From assembly GCF_016587415.1 (NCBI RefSeq), contig NZ_BNJI01000002.1:372001-436000 (forward strand): a stretch of DNA of 64,000 bases, given 5' to 3'. The position numbers and the translations under genes are program-made. Positions 45,128-55,476 of the stretch are shown piece after piece. Position 1 is the stretch's first letter. Every line of letters starts with the position of its first letter. Below the pieces are notes generated by a model. The model searched no databases, was not told the DNA's origin, and saw only the letters and a program-made list of their open reading frames with translations. The stretch comes from Ktedonobacter sp. SOSP1-85. Lineage in GTDB: Bacteria; Chloroflexota; Ktedonobacteria; Ktedonobacterales; Ktedonobacteraceae.

Positions 45128-45645
45128 GTGTATCTACCTCCCTACGCTCAATACAAACACTATTCATATGGGAGTGCAGGAGCAGCACCTCTGAGCGCAA
45201 AAGGCGCGGCTAACCCACGAGACAGGATGCCTATTGCAGCACCAAGAACAAAACCTACACCTATATATGTACAAAAGCGTCAACTACTTTTGGAGAAAGT
45301 GCGTATTTGGCAATTGCGTTGCCCTCATCCCTCGTCATTTCTGCTTCCGCCATTGGAATGGTGTGATGGACAGCGCGTGAAAGAGCAAGATAGGAGAAGT
45401 TTTCTTTCGATATGAGTGGGTAAGCTAGAGGCGTTGGAAGTTAGAAAAAGAAAAAGGAAGAGACACACGAGCGTCTGCACGACTCGATGGTGACAAAAGC
45501 GTTCATCGGATGAGCATGAACAAGCATGACGGGGTTCCTCGCATAACTTGTCGATGGACACATGGTCACAAGACAGAACGTGGATTTTTCGATAATGGCT
45601 TTCCCCAACAACCCAGAACAAAACGAGACAAATAGGAGGATGAAA
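45128..45645. other. Intergenic region including a block duplicated at 48609-48690
   Basis: About 80 bases at 45191-45271 match 48609-48690 closely. On the minus strand 45160-45271 can be read as a glycine-rich hydrophobic peptide (YIGVGFVLGAAIGILSRG), but no start codon is in place; the second copy has a one-base shift. It may be a small membrane peptide or conserved leader. The rest, up to the SDR start, shows nothing clear. Confidence 0.45.
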
Positions 45646-46431
45646 ATGTTACTGAAGAACAAAAACGCCGTGATTTACGGAGCAGGAGGGGCCATTGGTG
45701 GTGAGGTTGCCCGCGCTTTCGCCCGTGAGGGGGCGAAGGTCTTCCTTGCTGGTCGCACTCTCTCTTCGCTCGACACAGTGGCCCAGGATATCTCCAACAC
45801 AGGGGGAGTGGCTGAGGCAGCTCAAGTCGATGCGCTCGACGAGCAGGCAATAGAGAGTTACCTCAGCGAAGTGGTAACAAAAGCCGGGAGCATCGACGTT
45901 TCTCTCAACGTTATCGGACTCGGCGATATCCAGGGGGTGCCGCTCGTTGAAATGCAGCATGAGCACTTCGCGTTACCGATCGTAAACGCGATGGCGACAC
46001 ATTTCCTCACGGCGACCGCTGCAGCACGTCATATGCGCAAGAACGGGTCGGGTGTTATCCTTGCCCTCACCGCCCAGGCCGCTCGTAAGCCATATCCCAA
46101 TGTCGGCGGCTTCGGAGTTGCTGGAGCCGCAATTGAGGGATTTTGCCGGCAGCTAGCGGCTGAGGTAGGCCCGCAGGGCATCCGTGTCGTCTGCTTGCGA
46201 TCAGCCGGCTCTCCAGACACACCCGGCGTAGATGAAGTCTTCAGCCGTCACGCCGAGAATGCTGGCATTTCCCGTGAGGCATTCGAGGCTGGTATCGCGG
46301 AGAAAACGCTGCTGAAGCGACTGCCCAGACTCGCCGAAGTAGCGAATGTGGCCGTCCTGATGGCCTCGGATCAAGCCAGTGCGATCACTGGAGCGGTTGC
46401 CAATGTGACCTGCGGCGAAATCGTGGACTAG
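45646..46431 (+). CDS. SDR-family oxidoreductase lacking the catalytic Tyr/Lys
   Basis: 261 residues from the second ATG of an ATGAAAATG pair, because AGGAGG directly touches the first. The Rossmann motif YGAGGAIGGEVARAF, the Arg after beta-2 (LAGRTLSSL, NADP-like) and LNVIGLGD in place of NAG are visible. Where SDRs have YxxxK, this protein reads GFGVAGAAIEGFCRQLAAE, so Tyr is Phe and Lys is Gly. It may bind nucleotide without standard catalysis. About 65 bases ahead of the epoxide hydrolase on the same strand. Confidence 0.8.
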   Translation: MLLKNKNAVIYGAGGAIGGEVARAFAREGAKVFLAGRTLSSLDTVAQDISNTGGVAEAAQVDALDEQAIESYLSEVVTKAGSIDVSLNVIGLGDIQGVPLVEMQHEHFALPIVNAMATHFLTATAAARHMRKNGSGVILALTAQAARKPYPNVGGFGVAGAAIEGFCRQLAAEVGPQGIRVVCLRSAGSPDTPGVDEVFSRHAENAGISREAFEAGIAEKTLLKRLPRLAEVANVAVLMASDQASAITGAVANVTCGEIVD

Positions 46432-46497
46432 CCAGCAATAGTGAGCTGGGACCGTTTTTTGGGTTGATTGGAATTAAACAGTAGAAATGAGGAAATG

Positions 46498-47643
46498 ATG
46501 TCGATGACCCCATATACCATCGCTATCCTGCAGGCAGACTTAGACGATCTGCAGGAGCGGTTGACGCGTGTTCGCTGGACCAATGAGCTGGCTGGAGTAG
46601 GCGGAGACTACGGAGTGGACCTTCCCTCCGTCAAGAGGCTGGTCGAGTACTGGCAGAGCGGCTATGATTGGCGCATCTGGGAAGCGAAACTCAATGCCTA
46701 TCCGCAGTTCACCACCACCATCGATGGACAGAACATCCATTTCCTGCATGTTCTCTCTGGGGAAGACAACGCGTTGCCACTGATACTCACCCATGGCTGG
46801 CCCACCTCGGTGGTGGACTACCTCGATCTGATAGGTCCGCTCACCGATCCCCGCTCTCACGGTGGCGAGGCGGGCCAAGCCTTCCACCTGGTCATCCCAT
46901 CGCTTCCCGGCTTTGGGTTCTCTGGACCCACTACCGAGAAGGGCTGGGATCGCTACCGCGTCGCCCGCGCCTGGGCTGAGCTGATGCGCCGCCTGGGTTA
47001 TGACCGCTACGGCGCACACGGCATGGATTGGGGCTCGACGATCTCCCCGGAGGTGGGTCGCTGCGATCCTGAGCATGTCGTTGGCGTGCACGTCACCGAG
47101 ATTTTCTCATTTCCCTCTGGCGATCCGGCTGAGATGGCAGCCTTGTCTTCGAAGGAACAAGACCAGTGGCAAGCCTTTCAAGAGTGGGTGAAAAAGAAAG
47201 GAGCGTACGCGACGGTGCAGTCCACTGTTCCCCAGACCCTTGCCCACGCCCTGGCCGACTCACCAGTGGGCCAGCTGGTCTGGAACTACCAGATGTACGG
47301 AGACGAGCTGAGTGACAACTACATCCTCACGAACGTCATGATCTACTGGTTGACGAATACGGCGGCATCTTCGGCTCGCTTGTACTACGAGGACGCTCAT
47401 GCCGAGCAGGTCCCCACTGAACCGACCACTGTCCCGCTCGGATTGTGCAATTTTGCCGATGTTTATCAGTCAATCCGACGCTTTGCCCAACGCGATCACC
47501 AGAACATCGTCTCCTGGAATGTCTATGACCGGGGCAACCATTTTTCCACTCAGACCGCTCCCGACCTGCTCATCAACGACCTTCGGACCTTCTTTCATAA
47601 GCTCTGTCCAAAGAAAGAAGCTAACCTCGGCGACGAGGGGTGA
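46498..47643 (+). CDS. Epoxide hydrolase (EHN type, alpha/beta hydrolase)
   Basis: 381 residues; GAGGA precedes several ATGs (46495, 46498, 46504), of which 46498 is chosen. The N-terminal EHN region (LDDLQERLTRVRWTNELAGV, Y.WR.WE) is typical of microsomal-type enzymes. The hydrolase core has the oxyanion HGWPTS, nucleophile Asp in GMDWGSTISP and catalytic His in YDRGNHFS. It opens epoxides to diols in the cytoplasm. Probably co-transcribed with the SDR, suggesting a small detoxification unit. Confidence 0.88.
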   Translation: MSMTPYTIAILQADLDDLQERLTRVRWTNELAGVGGDYGVDLPSVKRLVEYWQSGYDWRIWEAKLNAYPQFTTTIDGQNIHFLHVLSGEDNALPLILTHGWPTSVVDYLDLIGPLTDPRSHGGEAGQAFHLVIPSLPGFGFSGPTTEKGWDRYRVARAWAELMRRLGYDRYGAHGMDWGSTISPEVGRCDPEHVVGVHVTEIFSFPSGDPAEMAALSSKEQDQWQAFQEWVKKKGAYATVQSTVPQTLAHALADSPVGQLVWNYQMYGDELSDNYILTNVMIYWLTNTAASSARLYYEDAHAEQVPTEPTTVPLGLCNFADVYQSIRRFAQRDHQNIVSWNVYDRGNHFSTQTAPDLLINDLRTFFHKLCPKKEANLGDEG

Positions 47644-47765
47644 GCGAGGTGTTTCCTTCGCAGCCTGGAGAGTGAACAAGCATGTCCTCCCTCCCTCACA
47701 CTATCCGTATCCAAGGCGCGTGGAGCAAGAAAAATGAAGTCCGACAGGAGAGAGGTACTGGAAAT

Positions 47766-47894
47766 GTACATACCAACATAAAACTGGTCATTTCCCAACA
47801 AACCTTCTGGTGAAGGCGTTTGTTGTGCAAAGAAAGATGATGAGATCCACCAGGATAACTGAGTCAATTTCACCAGTTTCATGTTGGTATGTAC
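47766..47894. mobile_element. MITE-like element, 129 bp, 23-bp inverted ends
   Basis: Arms GTACATACCAACATAAAACT... (47766-47788) and complement (47872-47894) match at 22 of 23. Within the outer bases, TA flanks CATACCAACAT...ATGTTGGTATG on both sides, which fits a TA-targeting IS630/mariner MITE. No coding capacity. Confidence 0.65.
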
Positions 47895-47930
47895 AGATTG
47901 ATACGAGTATTGTGAAACCTGTGCGCTGGC

Positions 47931-48290
47931 TTAGCACACGTGTCTGCTCATGATGAGCCAGATGTAACGTTGCGTCGATTGGGGGACCTGGCACCCCCAT
48001 TGCCCACCCCCGACCCTGAGCGCATGTGCCAGGCACCCACCACCACAGTTATAGCCAGCCAGGGCTTTGGCATAGTCTTTCTCATTGGCCTGATAATATC
48101 TCGCCATCAGTTGAGCCGCTGCATGCAGGGCCTGATGAGGGTCTACTGGGTCAATTCCCAACCCCTTAGCTATTTCAGGCATAAACTGCGTGATGCCAAT
48201 CTCGCCCGATCCTCCGTGAGCATTCAGGTTGAATCCTGACTCTTGATTGATCTGGTTCACGAATAGATCAGGGGGGACACCTGCGGCTGT
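47931..48290 (-). pseudogene. 5'-truncated lytic transglycosylase, fused to another gene copy
   Basis: The frame reads AGVPPDLFVNQINQESGFN to IPQ-like VPQSTQRYIWLIMSRHVC, paralogous to residues about 55-167 of the intact enzyme at 54834-55337. The signal peptide and first third are missing: upstream of about 48290 the DNA switches to the tail of the small helical protein (copy 2). The catalytic Glu (QESGF) is kept, but without export it cannot reach peptidoglycan. A frame from GTG/ATG near 48260 could still be translated. Confidence 0.8.
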
Positions 48291-48550
48291 GGCTGGCTCG
48301 CTGCGGAACCATTTCCACCTTTACGGGCCTGAAGGCGGGTCTGACGGGCGCTCTGGAACTTGGTGGTATTGCTGGTACGAGCGGTACGCAAGGCGTTACG
48401 TCCCGCTTCCTGAGCCAGCGCCCTGGAGCAAGCGCGGCCGACCTTGCCGTACACTACGGCGGCCTCGGCGGATGTAGCGGTGTTTTCGATCTCCTTGATC
48501 ATTTCCTCGGGGAGTTCCTCCAAGTGTTTCACTTCGGTTTCTGTAAGCAT
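48257..48550 (-). CDS. Small helical protein, copy 2, with recombined C-terminus
   Basis: 97 residues from the ATG at 48550, matching the start of copy 1 (MLTETEVKHLEELPEEMIKE against MLSETEVNRLETLSEEMIRE). The last residues VSPLIYS come from out-of-frame reading of the joined transglycosylase DNA rather than from the original QQRRA tail. It overlaps the truncated transglycosylase frame. Function unknown. Confidence 0.65.
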   Translation of the reverse strand: MLTETEVKHLEELPEEMIKEIENTATSAEAAVVYGKVGRACSRALAQEAGRNALRTARTSNTTKFQSARQTRLQARKGGNGSAASQPQPQVSPLIYS

Positions 48551-49170
48551 GTGGCTTTTCCTCCCCGCGCTCAGTGCAAACACTATCTTTAAGAGTGGAC
48601 CGCGTCCCTGAGCGCAAAAGGCGCGGCTATTCCCACGAGACAAGATGCTTATTGCAGCACCAAGAACAAAACCTACACCTATATATGTATGCGGGCACAC
48701 ACTACTTTTGGGGAGATGCATAACCCTCTCCCGTGTTATACTGATAAATGTCCCGGAAAGTGGCGGCTCACCCATTGACGAGCTGAAAAACCGCTCCAGA
48801 TGCGAATGGTGTGTGCAGAGGGGTACATTCATCGAGAACGACCTCAGAGCAAGAGGTGGTAAATAGCACGAATGTTCGGCGATTTTTGAGGTGAATGGTA
48901 GGAAATCGGCGCGAAACAGGGGAATCGACCTTGCAGGCCTCCATAAAATGGCTCCAGAAGCGAGTGACAGTACGCCATTTCTGGTAATTCAGGCAATCAG
49001 CAAAAAGAGTATCTGAGGCTTGACCGGCATCTACCTATCGAAAAAGCGACGTGGAAAATCGGCACAGGCGCGCCTCCTCGAATTGCTGTTCACCAATCCG
49101 CTGATTTTCCACCGTTTGCACGTGATGCGTGGTCGAAGCAAGTGTGGGTTTGGGAATACTCCTCGCGACC

Positions 49171-49785
<615 letters not shown>

Positions 49786-50192
49786 GACCGAGTTCCTCCA
49801 ACATCTGGCGACCTTTGGTGCTGATCACGTGTGTTCATCGGTGTTTCCTTTCTTTTCTCTCCCTCTTGCATTCGGCATGACTGATGGAGAGTGTCGATTT
49901 TCTTGCAATGTGCATGTGTATCTATTCTGCGAGCCGAGAAAAAAACGGCTATTCGGATGTTGCTTCAATCCTCGGCCCGGCTCTCATCTGGGAAAGATCA
50001 GCCGACGCGCCTGCGCCTTCCTTGACCAAAGCCTATCAGGGGTGGAGTGAAGGTTACTGTCATCAGGGGCAGGACATCAGGCAAAGGACGCAAAAGCGAA
50101 GAGAGAAATGGGTCATTTGACTCATGGATCAGAGAGAAGCATTGGATATACTTTCTCTTAGTCACTGCTTAAACGCACATAGGAGGTAGGTG
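49786..50192. other. Divergent intergenic region inside unit 2
   Basis: Must contain promoters for the DHFR-like gene and the three-TM gene; no consensus pair was clear. Long overlapping frames here have no ribosome sites. Confidence 0.4.
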
Positions 50193-50519
50193 ATGAACAA
50201 GCACGTTCCTGTCGTCCCTCGTCTGTATTGGAGAGCGCAAGTCAGTTGCGGTTTCTCTGTCTTCCTAGCCATCGTGTGCCTGACAAGGATAAGTATTCTC
50301 AGTTCGCTTTTCCCGTATTCATCTGGCGATGGGTGGTTTTTTGGGATCTATGCCCTCTCTCTTCTCCTGACATTGGATACTTTGGTCGTTGTGTTTCGGC
50401 CACAATGGAAAGGTCGAGGGCTCGCAGCCTTCAGTATGCTCCTCACAATGGGCACGTTCCTGCTCCACGGAATCTGGTTTTGTTGGCAAGTCGCAACCCA
50501 TCTGCACTTTCTCGGGTAA
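50193..50519 (+). CDS. Three-TM membrane protein, cargo of transposon-like unit 2
   Basis: 108 residues from the ATG at 50193, six bases after a perfect AGGAGG (a GTG one codon earlier is also in frame). Hydrophobic helices near 17-36, 49-68 and 80-101. The aromatic, Trp-rich last helix (LLHGIWFCWQVATHLHFLG) ends at the C-terminus. No family recognised. Divergent from the DHFR-like gene. Confidence 0.6.
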   Translation: MNKHVPVVPRLYWRAQVSCGFSVFLAIVCLTRISILSSLFPYSSGDGWFFGIYALSLLLTLDTLVVVFRPQWKGRGLAAFSMLLTMGTFLLHGIWFCWQVATHLHFLG

Positions 50520-51155
50520 GGCATGGGAGCAAACCTGCTTGCCACTGTACAAAGGGGACAACGAGGCATAACTTGCACATGAGGAGGAAACTTGCCTGTT
50601 ATGCCCGATGTCCTGCCCCTGGTAACAGTAACCTTCATTCTACCCCTAGCATGAGTGCTGACGGAAGTCGTTCTCCTACGAATTTACAACATGCGCATGC
50701 AACAGCCCGCTTCTCAAGCCATTTTACGGAGTTCTGCGAGGTCGATTCCCCTGTTTCGCGCCGATTTCCTACCATTCACCTCAAAAATCGCCGAACATTC
50801 GCGCTATTTACCAAGAGGACAAGGCGCCTTTCCTAAGGTTCTCTGCCGGGTGGTGCGACTGCGACGCATGACGTCTTTGGATGGTCAGCGTGCCGCTCGG
50901 TGGGAAAAATGGTAGGGGCCTCATAGAGATGTTGAGCATATTTTTTCACAAGTACCCCTGAGGTTTATACATCTCATTGATGTGCAGAAGCCGATAGTCC
51001 TATGAAGAGGACAAGCGACTTCACCGGTTTCCCATTGTACAGTTTGCTTGTGGCTCGAAGATATTACATCATTTGAAGAGAGTTCTTGAGGTGAGAGCAA
51101 GTACGCATCTTCGCTACCAGGGATGGGGACATGTGAAAGGGACAGTGACCGCACT
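50520..51155. other. End of unit 2 and kinase leader
   Basis: Includes the right arm of unit 2 (50739-50813). From about 51079 to 51125 the DNA resembles the region upstream of the first kinase (33041-33090), e.g. GAGGTGAGAGCA, ATCTTCxCTACCAGGGAT, so promoter-proximal DNA was duplicated with the gene. No other gene seen. Confidence 0.5.
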
Positions 51156-54100
51156 ATGCCGAATCCAAAGCCGACCGAGCGTCTTACTCCCGCGTTGAGC
51201 GAGACGCTCCTCACGCTTCTTGAGACGCTTCCTGGTGCCTTGTTTGTCGTCGATGACGCCGCGACGATTGTCTATGCCAATGCGAGCGCGCAGACGCTCA
51301 CCGGTGCCACACGAGAGGAATTATTAGGCAAGCCCTTGTGGCGCGGCGCTTCCCACCTGGTGAGCACCGCGCTCTACCAGGCCATCCAGAAGGCCACACA
51401 GACCCGAGCACCAGGCGAAGTGGAGTATCGTTCTCCCGTGACGGGGACCTGGCTGCATGTGCAGCTCGCTCCCACGGTTGACGGGCTGATGATGCAGGTC
51501 CACCAGGGGAGAGCCGCAAGCACAGCAGCCCAACGCCAGGAGACGGTTCCCCAGGGCGAGCGCCTCGGCCTCGATGACCTGGATGGCGTGTTGAGCAGGA
51601 TCGGCGTTCTGACCCCCGAAGGGATCGTCCTGGAGATCAATGAGGACCTCTTAGTGCATGCACAGATCCGACGCGAGGAGGTCATTGGCCAGCCTCTCGC
51701 CGAAACTCGGTGGTGGTCCTTTTATCCGACCAGTCAAGCACAGCTGCGCGCCGCCATCGCGCGAGCCAGCAGGGGGGAAACCGTGCGGTTCGAGGCGGTG
51801 GTTCACCCCAGAGAAGGGATGGACCGTCACCTGGACGTCGCAATCACCCCCCACAGGGATGCGGAGCACCACATCGAATACCTCGTCTATGTTGGGATCG
51901 ACATCACCGAGCGCAAGCGCGCCGAAGTGGAAATCCATGCCCTCATCGATGCCATCCCCCAGCAGGTCTGGACCGGGCGACCGGATGGGTATGTCGATTT
52001 TTATAATCAACGCTGGCGCGACTATACTGGTCTGAGCACTGAAGAGGCCCAGGGGGATGGATGGATGCAGTGTACGCATCCCGATGACCGGCAACGCGTG
52101 CTCTCCGTGTGGCAGAACGCCGTCCAGACCGGCACGCCATATGAAACGGAACATCGCCTGTGCTCTGGCACGACCGGAGCCTATCGCTGGTTCCTGATGC
52201 AAGCTGTGCCGTTCAAAGATGCGCAGGGCACGATCCTCAAATATATTGGCACCTGCACCGACATCGAGGACCAGAAACAGGCCGAGCAGCAGCTCAAAGA
52301 AAACGAGGAAAACTGGCGGGTGCTGGCCGAAACGGTGCCACAGCTCGTCTGGACGGCACAACCTGATGGATCTTTGGAGTACTGGAATCAACGGTGGTAT
52401 GACTATACCGGCTCCTCCCCCGAGCACGCATTGGGCCAGAGATGGAGTCAGTTCTTGCACCCTGACGATTATCAGCACACCCAGACGGTCTGGCGTCATG
52501 CGCTCGAAACGGGTGAGCCCTATGAGATCGAATATCGTTTCAAGGACGGCCAAACGGGGAGCTATCGCTGGTTCTTAGCCCGCGCCATGCCCGTGCGTGA
52601 TAATGCCGGCCTGATTACTAAATGGTTTGGCACCTGCACTGACATTGAGGACCAGAAACGAGCGGAGCAGCAGCTCAAAGAAAGCCGGGAGAACTTGCAT
52701 GTGCTGGCCGAAACGGTGCCACAGTTGGCATGGACCACGCGACCAGATGGCCGTCTTGACTACTGTAATCAGCGCTATTATGAGTATACGCAGGCCGATT
52801 TTGAGCAACTCCACGGCTACGGATGGCGTCAATTCTTGCATCCTGAGGATGCTGAACGTATGCTGGCTCTTCGGCAGCACACACTCCAAACAGGTGAACC
52901 CTTTGAGAGCGAACATCGTCTCAGAAATGGTCAAACGGGAGCCTATCGCTGGTTCTTAGCCCGCGCCATGCCCGTGCGCGATGAAGCGGGTCAGATCGTC
53001 AAGTGGTTTGGCACCAGCACCGACATTGAGGAGCAGAAACGGACGGAGCAGCAGCTCAAAGAAAGCCGGGAAGAGCTTCGCGTTTTGCTGGAGACGATGC
53101 CTCAGCTTGTGTGGGCTACTCGACCGGATGGCTTTCTGGAATATGGCAATCAGCACATCCTTACCTATCTGAACGTTCCCCTTGAACGGGTCAATGGAGA
53201 CCAGTGGTTGCATTTCGTCCATCCTGATGATCGACAAAAGACGTGGACTGTCTGGCAGACGGAGCTCCGCACCGGCCAATCTCATGATGTCGAATATCGC
53301 CTGCGCGAGGGCAAGACGGGGAACTACCGCTGGTTTCTGGTACGAAGCATCCCTTTCAGAGATGAGCAAGGACACATCCTGAAATGGTTTGGAACTTGCA
53401 CCGACATCGAGGACCAGAAGCGGACGGAGGAAGCCTTGCGCCAAAGTCAGGAACGAGCGAGCGTCCTGATGAACTCCAACATTATCGGGATCTATGTCGG
53501 CAAAGGCGACCAGATTGTGGATGCCAACGACACCTTTCTGTACATGACCGGCTATACACGAGAAGACCTGCGTGCCGGGCGCATGAACTGGTCGCACATG
53601 ACTCCTCCAGACTATCTGGCTCGGAGCTTAGAGGCCCGGCAGGAACTTGACGCCCAGCAGTCGATAACGCCCTATGAGAAAGAGTATGTGTGTAAAGATG
53701 GCAGTCGCCTTCCCGTGCTCGTCGGCGCGGTCCTCTTAGAGCATCACTCGTCCCAAGCTATCACCTTTGTGCTGGATAACTCAGCGCGCAAGGAACTGGA
53801 ACAACGCAAGGATGACTTTATCAGCATGGCCAGCCATGAACTGAGGAACCCACTTACCGCCTTGAAACTGCAGACCACCTTGCTGCACCGGCAACTGGCC
53901 AAGCAAGGCCTCCAGACTCCGGCACTTTCGAGCATGGAGACTCAGATCAACAAACTCACCCGGCTGGTGGAAGAATTGCTGGATGTCTCCAAGATCCAGG
54001 CAGGCAGATTGGAGTATCGGCTGGAGATGGTGGATCTCGACGCCTTGCTGCGGGAGGTGGCAGATACCATGCAGCAGATCTCCACTACTCATACCATTGT

Positions 54101-54509
54101 CGTGCGTGGCGAGACTCTTTGCTCTCTGGAAGGGGATAAAGACCGACTCGGACAGGTTTTCATCAACCTGATCAGCAATGCCATCAAGTATTCTCCCGGC
54201 GCAGAGACGGTCGAGATGGACCTGAGCGTCTCCCCTGAGACCACTACCATTCGGGTCCGCGATCATGGCCTGGGTATCCCGCGAGAACAGCGCGGCAAAA
54301 TTTTTGACCGGTTCTATCGGGTCACTGGTCCCAGGCAGCGAGCGATTCCCGGCCTGGGCATGGGGCTCTACATTGTGGCCGAGATTATCAAGCACCATGG
54401 AGGTACCATCACCGTGGACAGTGAAGTTGGGAAAGGCTCCACCTTTACGGTCACCCTTCCTAAGAAGCGTGATTCCCTGGCGGGCACCAACACGGATGAA
54501 ACAGAGTGA
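51156..54509 (+). CDS. Seven-PAS sensor histidine kinase
   Basis: 1117 residues from the ATG at 51156, chosen because it aligns with the start of the paralogue at 33015 (MPNPKPTERLTPALSETLL against MSNAKQTERATPGSCETLL). Seven PAS units occur, four in a row with WxxxPDGxxxYxNQR cores (start near 270, 395, 520 and 640). Then HisKA with His in MASHELRNP (about 891) and HATPase_c (NLISNAIKY, RDHGLGIP, GLGMGLYI). Cytoplasmic, no receiver domain. Compared with the five-PAS kinase, two central PAS units were gained. Confidence 0.92.
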   Translation: MPNPKPTERLTPALSETLLTLLETLPGALFVVDDAATIVYANASAQTLTGATREELLGKPLWRGASHLVSTALYQAIQKATQTRAPGEVEYRSPVTGTWLHVQLAPTVDGLMMQVHQGRAASTAAQRQETVPQGERLGLDDLDGVLSRIGVLTPEGIVLEINEDLLVHAQIRREEVIGQPLAETRWWSFYPTSQAQLRAAIARASRGETVRFEAVVHPREGMDRHLDVAITPHRDAEHHIEYLVYVGIDITERKRAEVEIHALIDAIPQQVWTGRPDGYVDFYNQRWRDYTGLSTEEAQGDGWMQCTHPDDRQRVLSVWQNAVQTGTPYETEHRLCSGTTGAYRWFLMQAVPFKDAQGTILKYIGTCTDIEDQKQAEQQLKENEENWRVLAETVPQLVWTAQPDGSLEYWNQRWYDYTGSSPEHALGQRWSQFLHPDDYQHTQTVWRHALETGEPYEIEYRFKDGQTGSYRWFLARAMPVRDNAGLITKWFGTCTDIEDQKRAEQQLKESRENLHVLAETVPQLAWTTRPDGRLDYCNQRYYEYTQADFEQLHGYGWRQFLHPEDAERMLALRQHTLQTGEPFESEHRLRNGQTGAYRWFLARAMPVRDEAGQIVKWFGTSTDIEEQKRTEQQLKESREELRVLLETMPQLVWATRPDGFLEYGNQHILTYLNVPLERVNGDQWLHFVHPDDRQKTWTVWQTELRTGQSHDVEYRLREGKTGNYRWFLVRSIPFRDEQGHILKWFGTCTDIEDQKRTEEALRQSQERASVLMNSNIIGIYVGKGDQIVDANDTFLYMTGYTREDLRAGRMNWSHMTPPDYLARSLEARQELDAQQSITPYEKEYVCKDGSRLPVLVGAVLLEHHSSQAITFVLDNSARKELEQRKDDFISMASHELRNPLTALKLQTTLLHRQLAKQGLQTPALSSMETQINKLTRLVEELLDVSKIQAGRLEYRLEMVDLDALLREVADTMQQISTTHTIVVRGETLCSLEGDKDRLGQVFINLISNAIKYSPGAETVEMDLSVSPETTTIRVRDHGLGIPREQRGKIFDRFYRVTGPRQRAIPGLGMGLYIVAEIIKHHGGTITVDSEVGKGSTFTVTLPKKRDSLAGTNTDETE

Positions 54510-54657
54510 GATGCTTGACGAGTAGACACCAAGGGTAGACTAGCCAATGGAAAGACTCTCATCAGAGAACGTTTCCCTCCATAAGGTTGCAAACTTGAAC
54601 CAAGAAGAGGGATGCCTGACTGTAGAAAGCGCGCTACGCACGTTATGAGCACATGCG

Positions 54658-54695
54658 CTAAAAGCGTGAGGTTGCTCGCCACCTCACGCTTTTAG
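54658..54695. terminator. 15-bp perfect hairpin after the kinase gene
   Basis: CTAAAAGCGTGAGGT (54658-54672) and its exact complement (54681-54695), with A4/T4 near the base. It is 150 bases after the kinase stop and suits a bidirectional terminator between convergent genes. The rest of 54510-54833 shows no gene. Confidence 0.65.
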
Positions 54696-54833
54696 GGAAA
54701 TTTACCCTTTTACACTATTTTCGCTCAGTTTTACTAAATTTTGGTATTTTTCCTGTTGAGGTGAGTGTACGCCTATATTCCGTCTATTCACTGTTTTGAT
54801 GATTGAGACGAGTCCACGGAACCGTGAGCCTCC

Positions 54834-55337
54834 TTAGCATACACGCCTGCTCATGATGAGCCAGATGTAGCGTTGCGTCGATTGCGGGATCTGGCATCCC
54901 CATTGCTCTCCACCAACACTGAGCGCGTGGGCCAAGCATCCACCGCCGCAGTTATAGCCAGCCAGGGCTTTGGCGTAGTCCTTCCCGTTGGCCTGATAAT
55001 ATCTCGCCATCAGTTGAGCCGCTGCATGCAGGGCCTGGCGTGGGTCTGCTGGGTCAATCCCCAGCCCCTTGGCTGTCTCCGGCATAAACTGGGCAATACC
55101 AATCTCGCCCGATCCTCCACGGGCGTTTGGGTTAAAGCCGGATTCCTGGTTAATCTGGTTCACAAACAGGTCAGGGGGGATACCTGCGGCCGCTGCTTCC
55201 TGGCGGGCCATATTCTGGTACGATGTCGCGCTGGAAGAGGTGAGGGCTGCCGAAACGGGTTTGACATTCGTTCTGAGGTTCGCAATCACGAGGCCAGCGA
55301 CGAGGCAAAGGAAGACAATACCAAAGAAACGCTTCAT
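54834..55337 (-). CDS. Secreted lytic transglycosylase (SLT domain)
   Basis: 167 residues from the ATG at 55337 (GGGAGGG upstream). A signal peptide or anchor (FFGIVFLCLVAGLVIANL) is followed by an SLT domain: catalytic Glu in NQINQESGFN, then GEIGIAQFMPETAKGLGID, AAQLMARYYQ and AGYNCGGG. Two or three Cys near the end may form a disulfide. It cleaves peptidoglycan glycan strands; in mobile elements such enzymes open the wall for conjugation or phage entry. Truncated paralogue at 47931. Confidence 0.85.
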   Translation of the reverse strand: MKRFFGIVFLCLVAGLVIANLRTNVKPVSAALTSSSATSYQNMARQEAAAAGIPPDLFVNQINQESGFNPNARGGSGEIGIAQFMPETAKGLGIDPADPRQALHAAAQLMARYYQANGKDYAKALAGYNCGGGCLAHALSVGGEQWGCQIPQSTQRYIWLIMSRRVC

Positions 55338-55476
55338 GCGTTTACCCTCCCGCCGGGCCTGCACGTCATGCTATACTACACATGTACATGCCCCGGCATG
55401 CTACAACCTGTAGCGGGACGTGTTTGGACGGCTCGGCCCGCTATAGTACAAAACTAACAGTAGCCCTCCTATAGGG

